DNA from: Bacillota bacterium
GTDB taxonomy: Bacteria; Bacillota; UBA4882; UBA8346
Assembly: GCA_023410535.1 (NCBI GenBank)
Contig: JAEYPR010000021.1
Location: forward strand, 1 to 64,000
DNA length: 64,000 nucleotides
Reading direction: 5' to 3'
Positions 52,492-62,028 of the stretch are shown piece after piece. A model generated the notes under the pieces. That model was not told the origin of the DNA and searched no databases. It was given only the letters and a program-made list of their open reading frames with translations. Positions within the stretch are counted from its first letter, which is position 1, and every line of letters begins with the position of its first letter. The position numbers and the translations under genes are program-made.

Positions 52492-54111
52492 ATGAAGGAA
52501 ACATTGGATTTTGTCAAAGCTGATGTTGAAGTTCAAGTGCCACCGGAAATTTGGGAACGCGGCAGCAACTATTTGGCAGCCGGCCATTTGCTTTGTAAAT
52601 ACCGGATTGACAACGTTTTGGCCGGTTTGGTCGCGGGAACCGCCGCCAATTATCAGGTCCAATTGCGTTGGGATGGCGAACTGCGAGGGTCCTGCAGTTG
52701 TCCACAGGGTCGATTCTGCAAACACATGGTGGCTTTAGCCTTGGCTTGGATCGAGGATCGCACGCAATTCACCGATCTGCGTCCGGAACTGGATTGTCTA
52801 TTGGCCGATCCGGAGCAGTTGGGGGTATTGATCGGTCGTTTGGCCCATGATGAGCCGTTGTTTTTTGCCAAATTATTCACAACCAGCACTAACCACCGGG
52901 TATTTGTGGCAAACCGGAGTCTGCTCAATTTGGTCCGGAACATCTTCAGTTATCCACAGTTCGCTATGGCGCAAATTCGGGCCACAGTCGCTAAAATTGA
53001 AAATGTCAAGAGTTCTATTGCCGCGCAATTAGCGAACGGCGATATATTGGCGTTTGAGGCCTATTTGGAACTCCTAGCGGGAGTGGCACAAACCCTAAAG
53101 ACCGCTCCCTCCCCCGCTTTGGGCGGACTGCTCGCCGGAATCCTGGGCTTAGCCGTAGACCTACCGAAGGTATTGCCGGGTGAGCAATGGCAGCCGGTAA
53201 TTAAACCGTTGCTAACCTGCTATTTTGAGCCCGCTTTATGGGAGTACCAATCGGAATTTAAAACGGGCTTGGAACAGTTCGCGCAATTGGCGCCGGAACG
53301 TTTTGCAACTGAACTCGAAAAGGTCGCGGCGGAGTTGGGCCCCGCGAATATAACGGCTTTGATCGCCGAGTACGAACTGCTGTCTACACTCGAAAGGCAA
53401 GGGCGTTTCCAAAATCGGCTTGTCGAATTGACGCGGGAGCTCGCCCAGTCGGAGACGGGACGATTTTGGTTAATTGACCGGTTAAGCGAAACCGATGTCG
53501 CGCAAGCATTCCAACTCGCCCGAAATGGACTGCGTCAAGCGACTGACTCTTGGTCGCGTCAGGGCTTTCAGGAACGCTTGCTCCGGCTCCACGAAACGCG
53601 AGCTGAAATGAAACAGGCGGCGTTGTTCAGTTTTCATATGTTTGAAACCAGCAAGGATTTTCACGAATACCTTCGGTTAAAAAAATTGCTGCATGACTTC
53701 CCGGATGAGTATAATCAATACTTAAAACGGATTTATCAAATGTTGGATAACGATGAAGAGTTGCCGTTGTTGCTCCGAATTGCCGTTTGGGAGGGCGAAG
53801 GTTCGAAACTCGATGTGGCTTGGCCAAAAATAACCGCCCGTCCTGAACTGGCACGGCAGGTTGCTGTTTGGCTGGCTGATTCATTCCATGAAAATTTATT
53901 GGAATTTTACCCTAAAACAATTGTAACATTGCTTACGGTTAATGACAGGGCGCTTGATTGGTCGACTGTCACCCGGTTGCTTTTGATCGTTAAACGACGG
54001 TTACTTCAAGGGTCCGATCCGGAGCATTGGGATTTGTTCCGCCGTCAACTACTGGATAACAGTCGTGCAGAAAGTTTCCATCGGAAATTAGGGACATTAT
54101 TATCTGGCTAA
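52492..54111 (+). CDS. SWIM zinc-finger protein
   Basis: A 539-residue protein. A SWIM zinc finger near residues 65-85 reads CSCPQGRFCKHMVALALAW (Cys-x-Cys then Cys-x-His). The rest is helix-rich without a family that I recognise. SWIM proteins often sit beside SNF2 helicase or MoxR/VWA genes, but none is here. The fingers bind DNA or protein. The gene begins 68 bp after a cluster of DnaA-box-like sites and contains two more, so DnaA may regulate it; this is inference. Confidence 0.75.
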   Translation: MKETLDFVKADVEVQVPPEIWERGSNYLAAGHLLCKYRIDNVLAGLVAGTAANYQVQLRWDGELRGSCSCPQGRFCKHMVALALAWIEDRTQFTDLRPELDCLLADPEQLGVLIGRLAHDEPLFFAKLFTTSTNHRVFVANRSLLNLVRNIFSYPQFAMAQIRATVAKIENVKSSIAAQLANGDILAFEAYLELLAGVAQTLKTAPSPALGGLLAGILGLAVDLPKVLPGEQWQPVIKPLLTCYFEPALWEYQSEFKTGLEQFAQLAPERFATELEKVAAELGPANITALIAEYELLSTLERQGRFQNRLVELTRELAQSETGRFWLIDRLSETDVAQAFQLARNGLRQATDSWSRQGFQERLLRLHETRAEMKQAALFSFHMFETSKDFHEYLRLKKLLHDFPDEYNQYLKRIYQMLDNDEELPLLLRIAVWEGEGSKLDVAWPKITARPELARQVAVWLADSFHENLLEFYPKTIVTLLTVNDRALDWSTVTRLLLIVKRRLLQGSDPEHWDLFRRQLLDNSRAESFHRKLGTLLSG

Positions 54112-54324
54112 CGATGATGATGAGGAATTGAACAGCCGTTTGTTACCGGTTCGGAGCAACCGCAACTAATCCAGACAAGCACGATAATGGCGACTAGCCA
54201 AAAAAGGTGTTGGTCACCGAAACAACCCATGATTGCACCTTGCCTTTCTTAGCGCATTTTTCCTTGTAATTCTATGAAAAGTCAATTCGGCAGGGAACAT
54301 GATTTCGGCACCAAGGGTACGGGA
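54112..54324. other. Intergenic stretch before the thrS promoter
   Basis: No gene, hairpin or repeat that I can support between the SWIM gene stop and the promoter at 54325. Confidence 0.5.
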
Positions 54325-54353
54325 TTGACTTGCAATTTTGAAAAGGTTATAAT
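54325..54353 (+). promoter_or_regulatory. Sigma-A promoter of the threonine T-box
   Basis: TTGACT (54325-54330), 17 bp, TATAAT (54348-54353). Same hexamers and spacing as the ileS T-box promoter. Confidence 0.88.
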
Positions 54354-54359
54354 AAAGAT

Positions 54360-54600
54360 TATTCTAATATTGTCTTGCGGATGAACAGGATAAACTGTTT
54401 TACGGCTTTCAGAGAGGGAAGGGTGCTGCGACTTTCCAGTACGAAGACGGTTTGACCACCTGGGACGCTCCAACGAAGGCGTAGGCATAAGTTGGCGTCG
54501 AAAACCACGTTATGGTTTTCCCAAGTGGGCTTTGTAGCCAATCAGGGTGGAACCGCGGTTAATCCCGTCCCTATTTTTTTAGGGACGGGAATTTTATTTT
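54360..54600 (+). promoter_or_regulatory. T-box leader of the Nudix-thrS operon (threonine)
   Basis: Stem I contains CAGAGAGG and a probable ACC threonine specifier near 54455-54460. The T-box core AGGGTGGAACCGCGG lies at about 54544-54558. The terminator has arms CCCGTCCCTA (54564-54573) and TAGGGACGGG (54580-54589), then a T-rich tail. Uncharged tRNA-Thr should favour the antiterminator. Confidence 0.92.
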
Positions 54601-54613
54601 TTGGAGTGTATCA

Positions 54614-55039
54614 ATGAGTGTCGAGGAGTACTGTGCTGGTGGTTTGGTCTTTTATAACCGGCGTTTGTTGATGATCCACCGCATCCGGGGCACTTGGATC
54701 TTCCCAAAAGGACATATTGATCCGGGAGAAACTCCGGAAGAAGCTGCGCTACGAGAGGTCAGGGAAGAATCGGGGATTCAAGCCCGGATCACGCGGAAGT
54801 TGTCGGAAACCTCCTATCGGTTCATTGAGAATGGCTTAACCCATCACAAGACAGTCCAGTGGTTTTTGATGGAAGCCTTATCGGATCAAGTTGTTTTAGA
54901 AACGGAGCTCTTTAACGACAGTGCTTGGATTAGCGAACCTGAAATTAACCGGTTGACTTATACCAATGACCGCAGGATTGCGCTGCTGGCGTTTCAAGTT
55001 TTTGGGGAGGTGGGCGAGAGTGAAAGTAATATTTCCTGA
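54614..55039 (+). CDS. Nudix hydrolase
   Basis: A 141-residue Nudix protein. The box GHIDPGETPEEAALREVREESGI matches G-x5-E-x7-REUxEExGU completely, with the metal-binding glutamates in place. The overall form resembles Ap4A/dinucleoside polyphosphate hydrolases. It is the first gene behind the threonine T-box and overlaps thrS by 20 bp. Aminoacyl-tRNA synthetases produce Ap4A as a by-product, so clearance of dinucleoside polyphosphate is an attractive role, though inferred. Confidence 0.9.
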   Translation: MSVEEYCAGGLVFYNRRLLMIHRIRGTWIFPKGHIDPGETPEEAALREVREESGIQARITRKLSETSYRFIENGLTHHKTVQWFLMEALSDQVVLETELFNDSAWISEPEINRLTYTNDRRIALLAFQVFGEVGESESNIS

Positions 55040-56927
55040 TCAAACAGTCCGGGAGTATCAGGACGGAACAACTGCGCTGGAAATCGCCGAATCAATCGGC
55101 GCCCGGTTGGCGAAGGAAGTGATTGCCGCCCGGGTTAATGATGAATTGGTCGATCTAGCGCTACCATTATCGGGCGATGTTCGGCTAACATTGATCAAGC
55201 CGGAGGATCCGGAAGCTTTAGCGATCATTCGTCATTCCGCGGCGCACATCATGGCTCAAGCCGTACGGCGGCTGTTCCCCAACGTTAAATTAGCCATCGG
55301 GCCGGCTATTGAGAATGGGTTCTATTATGATTTTGATCTGCCCGAATCGTTAAAACCGGAGGATTTGGAACGGATTGCGGCTGAAATGGCGAAAATTGTC
55401 GCTGAAAACTTCAAGTTTGAACGATTCGAAATGAGTAAAGCGGCAGCGTTGGATTTTTACCAATCCCAAGGTGAAAAGTACAAGTACGAGTTGGTGGAGG
55501 GATTGGAGGACGGAACCATCTCCTTTTATCAGCAGGGCGATTTTACGGATCTTTGCCGCGGGCCTCATTTACCCAGCACGAACCGGTTAAAAGCCTTTAA
55601 GTTAATGTCGGTCGCCGGCGCCTACTGGCGGGGCGATTCATCCCGGGAGATGTTGCAACGAATCTATGGCACCGCTTTCCCGAGCAAAGCGGCACTTGAC
55701 GATCATCTTAAATTTTTGGAGGAAGCGGCCCGTCGCGATCATCGCAAAATCGGTAAGGATCTGGATCTCTTCTCCATCGACGACCAGATCGGGGGCGGTT
55801 TGGTATTGTGGCATCCCAAAGGGGCGCGGGTCCGTCATGAGATTGAACAGTTTTGGAAAGAAGAACATTATAAAAACGGCTATGAAATTGTTTACACGCC
55901 TCACGTCGGGCGGGCTAATCTCTGGGAGACCAGCGGTCATCTGGGTTTTTATAATGAAAACATGTACGCCCCGATGGACATCGAAGGACAGCCGTATTAT
56001 GTAAAACCGATGAACTGTCCGTTCCATATCGCCATCTATAAAAGCCGGGGGCGTTCCTATCGCGATCTGCCCTTTCGCTGGGCGGAGTTGGGTACGGTTT
56101 ACCGTTATGAACGCAGTGGTGTTTTACACGGGTTGTTGCGCGTCCGGGGCTTCACCCAAGATGACGCCCATATTATCTGCCGGCCGGACCAGATGCCGGA
56201 GGAGATTGATCGGGTATTAAATTTCTGTCTCTATATCATTCGCTCGTTCGGGTTTAATGACTTTAAGTTATATTTGGCGACCCAACCCCAAAAGTCGGTG
56301 GGCGACCCCGCCCGTTGGGAAGCGGCCACCGCTGCCCTAAAAGCGGCGATTGAGAAGGTCGGACTCCCCAGTGAAGTGGACGAAGGCGGCGGCGCTTTCT
56401 ACGGCCCGAAAATCGACTTGAAGATTAAAGACGCTTTGGGCCGGGAATGGCAGTGTTCGACCATTCAATTTGACTTCAATCTGCCGGAACGGTTTGATCT
56501 CACGTATAAAGGCAGCGACAGCGCTGACCATCAACCGTACATGATTCACCGGGCGTTATTGGGTTCGTTGGAACGGTTCTTCGGGGTCCTGCTAGAACAT
56601 TATGAAGGCGCGTTCCCAACTTGGCTGGCCCCGCTTCAAGTAATGGTGCTGCCGGTTACCCCCGAACACCAGGAGTATGCGCGAACGGTGATGGAAGGAT
56701 TGCGTCAACTGGCAATTCGTGCCGACCTCGATTCCCGGAACGAAAAAATCGGATATCGGATCCGGGAAACCCGAATGCAAAAGATTCCATATTGGCTGGT
56801 CGTTGGGGAACGAGAGGCCAAGGAACGGACGGTTGCAGTCAGTTCCCGCAAAGAGGGGGATTTGGGCAATATCAAGTTGGAAAGTTTTGCGGCGCATTTG
56901 CAACAAATGGTTCGCGAACATAAGTAG
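55020..56927 (+). CDS. thrS: Threonyl-tRNA synthetase
   Basis: A 635-residue class II synthetase. It has a TGS domain (about 1-62), an editing domain with HSAAHIMAQAV (HxxxH) and a catalytic core with zinc ligands in NCPFHIAIY, in the motif around GFTQDDAHI and in MIHRALLGS. A C-terminal anticodon-binding domain (about 535-635) completes it. The GTG at 55020 lies behind GGGGAGG inside the end of the Nudix gene; an in-frame start at 54966 would lie further inside it and precede the TGS fold needlessly. Controlled by the T-box upstream. Confidence 0.96.
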   Translation: MKVIFPDQTVREYQDGTTALEIAESIGARLAKEVIAARVNDELVDLALPLSGDVRLTLIKPEDPEALAIIRHSAAHIMAQAVRRLFPNVKLAIGPAIENGFYYDFDLPESLKPEDLERIAAEMAKIVAENFKFERFEMSKAAALDFYQSQGEKYKYELVEGLEDGTISFYQQGDFTDLCRGPHLPSTNRLKAFKLMSVAGAYWRGDSSREMLQRIYGTAFPSKAALDDHLKFLEEAARRDHRKIGKDLDLFSIDDQIGGGLVLWHPKGARVRHEIEQFWKEEHYKNGYEIVYTPHVGRANLWETSGHLGFYNENMYAPMDIEGQPYYVKPMNCPFHIAIYKSRGRSYRDLPFRWAELGTVYRYERSGVLHGLLRVRGFTQDDAHIICRPDQMPEEIDRVLNFCLYIIRSFGFNDFKLYLATQPQKSVGDPARWEAATAALKAAIEKVGLPSEVDEGGGAFYGPKIDLKIKDALGREWQCSTIQFDFNLPERFDLTYKGSDSADHQPYMIHRALLGSLERFFGVLLEHYEGAFPTWLAPLQVMVLPVTPEHQEYARTVMEGLRQLAIRADLDSRNEKIGYRIRETRMQKIPYWLVVGEREAKERTVAVSSRKEGDLGNIKLESFAAHLQQMVREHK

Positions 56928-56977
56928 TTGGTTATATGTAATTTTGATGTTAACTTTTTGGCATTTTATGCGATTTA

Positions 56978-57006
56978 TTGACATGGATAGCTGATTTTGG
57001 TATATT
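56978..57006 (+). promoter_or_regulatory. Sigma-A promoter of the Liv operon
   Basis: Perfect TTGACA (56978-56983), 17 bp, TATATT (57001-57006), about 50 bp before the binding protein start. Confidence 0.88.
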
Positions 57007-57054
57007 ACTATTAATAAGTCCTATCATCGGACAATTAAAAGGGGGTTTTCGTTG

Positions 57055-58197
57055 ATGAAAAGTAAGATCTTGCTATTAGCGGCGGTTTGCTTACTAATCG
57101 TCACCATGATGTTTACAGTGGCTCAAGGCGCTGGAAACACCATTAAGCTTGGAGCGATTCAACCGATCAGTGGACAGGTTTCCGCTTACGGGACTCAGAC
57201 CCGGGATGCCATTATGCTGGCTGTCGAAGAGATCAATGCCAAGGGCGGCGTTTTAGGTAAGAAGATTGAAATGGTTGTCGAAGATGATGAAGCTAGCCCT
57301 GATAAAGCCAAGAATGCCGCAATGAAACTGATCGCCAAAGATAAGGTTATCGGTATCGTCGGCGCATTGACCAGCAAATGCTCTCTAGCAATCACCAAGT
57401 ATTTACAAGCGAAGAAAGTGATCATGATCTCCCCGTCATCAACCAATGATACGGTTACCGATGCTGGAGATTATATCTTCAGAGCTTGTTACAACGACTC
57501 TTTCCAGGGTGAAGTCGTCGCCCAGTTCTCCAATCAAACCTTGAAAGCGAAGAGAGCGGCTATCCTTTATGACGTGACCAACGATTATTCCAAAGGGTTA
57601 ACCACCAATTTCACCAACAAATTCAAAGCCCTTGGTGGTCAGGTCGTTGCTTCCGAATCCTACAGCACTGGCGACAAAGATTTCAATGCTCAATTAACCA
57701 AGATCAAAGCTGCGAAACCCGATGTAATCTTTATTCCGGATTATTACAGCACTGTTTCACTTATTGCCAAACAAGTCCGGAGTCAAGGTTTGAACATTCC
57801 GATGGTAGGCGCCGATGGCTGGGATGAGATCACCAATAACGCCGGCGACGAAGTTTTGGATTGCTATTACAGCAACCACTATTCACCGGATGCAAACGAC
57901 CCGGACGTAAAGACCTTTGTTAAGAAGTATGAAGCGAAGTATAAAATTACCCCGAATGCATTAGCCGCGCTTGGTTACGACGCAACTTACATTTTAGTGG
58001 ATGCGATCCAAAAAGCGAAATCAACCGATCCTGCGAAAATCAAAGCCGCAATGATGCAAACTAACAAAAAGTTTGTAACGGGTAAAATTAAATTCAACGC
58101 GAAACGGAACCCAGTTAAATCCGCTGTTATGTTGAAGATCGTTAAAGGGAAAGACGGAAAATTGGCAACCCAATACGCTGAAACTGTTAACCCGTAA
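57055..58197 (+). CDS. livJ: Branched-chain amino acid ABC importer binding protein
   Basis: A 380-residue exported protein of the Leu/Ile/Val-binding family (Peripla_BP_6). A signal peptide (about 1-24, ending AQG) precedes IKLGAIQPISGQVSAYGTQTRDAIMLAVEEINAKGG, the family's opening. The ATG at 57055 follows AAAAGGGGG; a TTG just before it is possible. It is followed by a hairpin and then the permease and ATPase genes. Related proteins also bind amides or aromatic compounds, so the ligand is probable rather than certain. Confidence 0.92.
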   Translation: MKSKILLLAAVCLLIVTMMFTVAQGAGNTIKLGAIQPISGQVSAYGTQTRDAIMLAVEEINAKGGVLGKKIEMVVEDDEASPDKAKNAAMKLIAKDKVIGIVGALTSKCSLAITKYLQAKKVIMISPSSTNDTVTDAGDYIFRACYNDSFQGEVVAQFSNQTLKAKRAAILYDVTNDYSKGLTTNFTNKFKALGGQVVASESYSTGDKDFNAQLTKIKAAKPDVIFIPDYYSTVSLIAKQVRSQGLNIPMVGADGWDEITNNAGDEVLDCYYSNHYSPDANDPDVKTFVKKYEAKYKITPNALAALGYDATYILVDAIQKAKSTDPAKIKAAMMQTNKKFVTGKIKFNAKRNPVKSAVMLKIVKGKDGKLATQYAETVNP

Positions 58198-58257
58198 GCT
58201 AACTAAATTAGTTCTATTAAAATGTATGTAACCTAATATATAATATAATAGTTAGGA

Positions 58258-58290
58258 AATAATGGGGGAATGCATCATTCTCCCATTATT
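58258..58290 (+). terminator. Intercistronic hairpin after the Liv binding protein gene
   Basis: AATAATGGGGGAATG and CATTCTCCCATTATT form a 15-bp stem with one G-U pair and a 3-nt loop. No T-run follows, so it may attenuate the operon or protect the binding-protein message. The remaining 58291-58558 holds a doubtful 76-codon frame (58270-58500) and nothing else that I can name. Confidence 0.75.
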
Positions 58291-58558
58291 TATGACAGGT
58301 CGGATTGCTACGAAAATGGTTCTTTGCTCCTTAAAGTGTTAACACCCCCGTTCGATTTTAAGTGGCGAGGATTAAGAATAGTGCGGTTTCGAAGTTTAAC
58401 GGGAGACCAAAAATTATTCTTTACCACAAGCGGACTGGCTCCCGATAAGAGAATTAAAGTCATTCACAACACCATTCAAGCTCGTATACAAGCAAAATAG
58501 AGTGAGATGAATCGACACACATTAACGTAAAATGTAGTTTTTAAAAAGAGGTGGGAAT

Positions 58559-59452
58559 ATGGGACTCTTTCAAGAGGTGTATCAACAGCTGATCAACGGT
58601 CTGGCATTGGGTAGTATTTATGCTCTGATCGCCTTGGGTTATACCATGGTTTATGGAATCGTCAAGTTAATCAATTTTGCCCATGGTGATATTTTGATGC
58701 TTGGAGCCTTTGCCAGTTTTTTCGTACTTGTCGCATCTTCAACTGTCCCGGTGTTTTATGTCTTATCCTTTCTCGTGGCGATGTTGGCGTGCGCCGCGAT
58801 TGGCGTTGTCATGGAGAAGACTTGTTACAAACCGTTGCGGAATGCCCCGCGGATTAACGCATTGATTACGGCGATCGGCGTCTCGATCTTTTTAGAGAAT
58901 GGCGCCCGGGTTTTCCCGCCAATCGGCCCAAATCCGAAACAATTCCCGATTTTACCCGGGTTGAACGCGGAGTTTCTCGGGATTAGTGGTGTGAAGTGGC
59001 TGGTATTTTTCGTTGCAGTTGGATTGATGATCCTACTTAATTACATCGTTACTTATACCAAGGTTGGCAAAGCCATGCGGGCGGTCTCGTATGATCAAGG
59101 CGCGGCTTATCTCATGGGTATCAACGTCAATCGGATTATTTCATATACGTTCGCAATTGGATCAGCGTTGGCCGCGGCGGCAGGTATCCTTTTTGCCACC
59201 GCTTATCCTCAAGTTGAACCGTACATGGGAATTATGCCCGGCCTTAAGGCATTTGTGGCTGCGGTTCTCGGTGGCATTGGCAGTATTCCGGGGGCGATGA
59301 TCGGCGGTTATATTATGGGTGTCGCTGAAACCCTTACCAAAGGGTTTATCTCGTCGCAATTGGCGGATGCAATCGCTTTCGGTATTTTAATTGTCATTTT
59401 GGTGGTTAAACCATCGGGTATTCTCGGTAAAAATGTCAGCGAGAAGGTGTAG
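58559..59452 (+). CDS. livH: Branched-chain amino acid ABC importer permease LivH
   Basis: A 297-residue permease with about eight hydrophobic helices. It opens with QQLINGLALGSIYALIALGYTMVYGIVKLINFAHGD, a LivH fingerprint, and ends with the conserved GGIGSIPGAMIGGYIMGVAE. AGAGGTGGG precedes the ATG. It pairs with LivM. Confidence 0.95.
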   Translation: MGLFQEVYQQLINGLALGSIYALIALGYTMVYGIVKLINFAHGDILMLGAFASFFVLVASSTVPVFYVLSFLVAMLACAAIGVVMEKTCYKPLRNAPRINALITAIGVSIFLENGARVFPPIGPNPKQFPILPGLNAEFLGISGVKWLVFFVAVGLMILLNYIVTYTKVGKAMRAVSYDQGAAYLMGINVNRIISYTFAIGSALAAAAGILFATAYPQVEPYMGIMPGLKAFVAAVLGGIGSIPGAMIGGYIMGVAETLTKGFISSQLADAIAFGILIVILVVKPSGILGKNVSEKV

Positions 59453-59461
59453 GTGATAACG

Positions 59462-60448
59462 ATGGAAAACAGAGTAAAAAACAGCCTCATCTTGTTGGGG
59501 GTTTCCCTCCTTGCCCTTGTGGGGGTTGGGAGCTTAATTTATTTTGGAATCATTGATGAGTACACAGCCCAAATTTTGACAAATGCCGGTATCAACGTCA
59601 TTATTGCGCTTAGTTTAAATTTGATCTCCGGTTTTACCGGGCAGTTGGCGTTAGGGCAAGCCGGATTTATGGCAATTGGCGCTTATACTACCGCAGTTTT
59701 AGTGATGCAGTTTCATGTGCCGATGGCCATTGCAATCGTAGCGGGTGGCATTGTTACCGCCTGTTTCGGTTTTCTGATCGGGTTCCCTACCTTGCGGTTG
59801 CGAGGCGATTATCTCGCCATTGTGACGTTGGGTTTTGGTGAAATTATTCGGGTAATCATGATCAACTTGGAAAAGTTAACCGGTGGGGCCGCTGGGTTAA
59901 AAGGAATTCCGCCGTTTTCCGAAGATATGTTATTAAGCCCGGTGATTTCGTTTTTATGGGTCTGCTTCTTTATGATTATTACGATTGCCGTAATCAGCAA
60001 TTTAATCAAGTCTTCGCATGGCCGGGCGATTATTTCGATTCGTGAAGACGAGATCGCCTCCAACTCCATGGGAATCGATGTGTTTTACTATAAGATGTAC
60101 GCTTTCACCGTATCGGCGTTTTTTGCCGGGGTTGGCGGGGGATTATATGCTTTATTTTTCGGATATTTGAATCCGACAATGTTTAACTTCTTAAAGTCCG
60201 TTGATTTTCTGGTCATCGTGGTACTCGGCGGCATGGGAAGTATCACCGGAACAGTCATTACCGGTTTTATTCTCACCTATTTACAAGAATTTTTACGGGT
60301 GTTACAGGATTATCGGTTGGTTATCTATCCCTTAATTTTAATCTTCATGATGCTTTTCCGGCCGACTGGAATTATGGGAACACGCGAGATATCTTTTGTT
60401 CGGCTTTTTCAAAGGAAGAACCGGGTTAAAGGCGGTGTTGGACAATGA
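59462..60448 (+). CDS. livM: Branched-chain amino acid ABC importer permease LivM
   Basis: A 328-residue permease with about nine hydrophobic helices. NLISGFTGQLALGQAGFMAIGAYTTA and RLRGDYLAIVTLGFGEIIRV are LivM signatures; VVLGGMGSITGTVI lies near the end. ATG 59462 is favoured since AGGTG lies 6 bp before it; an in-frame GTG abuts the LivH stop at 59453. It overlaps livG by 4 bp. Confidence 0.95.
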   Translation: MENRVKNSLILLGVSLLALVGVGSLIYFGIIDEYTAQILTNAGINVIIALSLNLISGFTGQLALGQAGFMAIGAYTTAVLVMQFHVPMAIAIVAGGIVTACFGFLIGFPTLRLRGDYLAIVTLGFGEIIRVIMINLEKLTGGAAGLKGIPPFSEDMLLSPVISFLWVCFFMIITIAVISNLIKSSHGRAIISIREDEIASNSMGIDVFYYKMYAFTVSAFFAGVGGGLYALFFGYLNPTMFNFLKSVDFLVIVVLGGMGSITGTVITGFILTYLQEFLRVLQDYRLVIYPLILIFMMLFRPTGIMGTREISFVRLFQRKNRVKGGVGQ

Positions 60449-61245
60449 CTGTATTAAAAGCCAATAACATCTCGATCAGTTTTGGTGGGTTACGGGCAGT
60501 TTCCAACTTTAATCTAGAGATAAACCAAGGGGAGCTCGTTGGATTAATCGGTCCGAATGGTGCGGGAAAGACCACCGTTTTTAATATGCTTACCGGAGTT
60601 TATCAACCGACCGAGGGTGAAATTTTCTTTTTTCCGGACCCCCAAAGCGGAAGTCCCGGGAAAAATATTGTCGGGCTAAAGCCTTTTCAGGTAACGCAGT
60701 TGGGAATGGCCAGAACATTTCAGAACATTCGTCTGTTTAAAGACTTATCGGTTTTGGATAACGTTCGGATTGCTTTTCATTTTAACGTCCGCTACAAATC
60801 GTTACAGGCGATTTTACGGACTAATGCCTTTTATAAAGAAGAAGCGGTCAATGTCCGGAAGGCTTTGGATTTATTGGAGATCTTCAATATTCAAGATAAA
60901 AGCAATGAGTTGGCGAAGAACCTGCCTTACGGCGAACAACGTAAGCTAGAGATCGCCCGGGCCTTAGCGACGAATCCGAAGTTATTACTCTTAGACGAAC
61001 CGGCGGCAGGAATGAACCCTCAGGAAACCCAGGACCTAATGAAACTGATTGAGTTTATCCGGAAAGAGTTCCATTTGACGATTTTACTGATTGAACATGA
61101 TATGAATCTGGTCATGGGAATCTGTGAACGTCTGGCTGTATTGGACTATGGTCAGGTGATTGCTGAGGGCACTCCGGATGAGATCAGCAAGAATCCCACT
61201 GTTATCAAGGCTTATCTTGGAGAGGAGGTCGAGACCGGTGCTTGA
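60445..61245 (+). CDS. livG: Branched-chain amino acid ABC importer ATPase LivG
   Basis: A 266-residue ATPase with Walker A GPNGAGKTT, signature LPYGEQRKLEIARAL and Walker B LLLLDEPAAGMNP, and the C-terminal BCA_ABC extension (VIAEGTPDEISKNPTVIKAYLGEE). It overlaps the livM and livF genes, giving tight coupling. Confidence 0.96.
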   Translation: MTVLKANNISISFGGLRAVSNFNLEINQGELVGLIGPNGAGKTTVFNMLTGVYQPTEGEIFFFPDPQSGSPGKNIVGLKPFQVTQLGMARTFQNIRLFKDLSVLDNVRIAFHFNVRYKSLQAILRTNAFYKEEAVNVRKALDLLEIFNIQDKSNELAKNLPYGEQRKLEIARALATNPKLLLLDEPAAGMNPQETQDLMKLIEFIRKEFHLTILLIEHDMNLVMGICERLAVLDYGQVIAEGTPDEISKNPTVIKAYLGEEVETGA

Positions 61246-61942
61246 AGTTAAAGATCTCAACGTATTTTATGGCACGATCCATGCTTTGCACAATATTAGC
61301 TTCCGGGTGAATGAAGGCGAGATCGTCACCTTAATCGGTGCGAATGGTGCTGGAAAGACCACCACCCTACACAGTATTTCGGGTTTGACTCCCTTTAAAT
61401 CCGGTGAAATCCACTTTTTCGGCAACTCGTTAAAAGCAATCACGCCGAACCGTATTGTCGAACAGGGTTTAGGTCAAGTGCCTGAAGGACGCCGAATTTT
61501 CGCCAATCTTTCGGTCTATGAGAATCTGGAAATGGGTGCCTATATCCGGAAGGATAAAGCAAAAATTAAAGAAGATTTTGAGCGGATCTTTACCCGTTTG
61601 CCCCGCTTGAAAGAACGCTTAAAGCAAATCGCGGGCACACTTTCCGGTGGCGAACAGCAAATGCTGGCGATTGGTCGCGCCTTAATGTCCCGGCCCAAAC
61701 TGCTGTTGCTGGATGAGCCGTCGATGGGATTGGCACCGTTATTAGTTAAAGAGATCTTTGAAATTATCAAAGAGATCAATCGTGAAGGAACCACCATTTT
61801 ACTGGTGGAGCAAAACGCGCATATGGCGCTGTCAATCGCTCATCGCGCCTATGTGCTGGAAACGGGGAAAATTGTCTTGGAAGGCCAAGCCAAAGAGTTA
61901 GCCCAAAATGAACAGGTGCGCAAAGCGTATCTGGGTGGGTGA
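61238..61942 (+). CDS. livF: Branched-chain amino acid ABC importer ATPase LivF
   Basis: A 234-residue ATPase with Walker A GANGAGKTT, signature LSGGEQQMLAIGRAL and Walker B LLLLDEPSMGLAP. The GTG at 61238 follows AGAGGAGG and gives the standard LivF length and N-terminus (LEVKDLNVFYG). It overlaps livG by 8 bp. Last gene of the Liv operon. Confidence 0.96.
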   Translation: MLEVKDLNVFYGTIHALHNISFRVNEGEIVTLIGANGAGKTTTLHSISGLTPFKSGEIHFFGNSLKAITPNRIVEQGLGQVPEGRRIFANLSVYENLEMGAYIRKDKAKIKEDFERIFTRLPRLKERLKQIAGTLSGGEQQMLAIGRALMSRPKLLLLDEPSMGLAPLLVKEIFEIIKEINREGTTILLVEQNAHMALSIAHRAYVLETGKIVLEGQAKELAQNEQVRKAYLGG

Positions 61943-61981
61943 ACCGGTCGGAAGTGGCTATGGAGAGCGATCGTTAAAATC

Positions 61982-62028
61982 AGGGCTGTATTGGTGATTT
62001 CGTTTAACCAGTTACAGCCTTTTATTTT
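61982..62028 (+). terminator. Terminator of the Liv operon
   Basis: GGCTGTA and TACAGCC plus inner TTGGT/AACCA form the stem; TTTTATTTTT follows. The remaining gap to 62315 shows an inverted TCGCTTCTC/GAGAAGCGA pair about 72 bp apart and a ribosome binding site, but no gene. Confidence 0.75.

Noticed and set aside
58270..58500. 76-codon frame between livJ and livH
   Set aside because: It begins within the loop-side arm of the 58258-58290 hairpin, has only a G-run close before the ATG and no recognisable family. A real small gene cannot be excluded.
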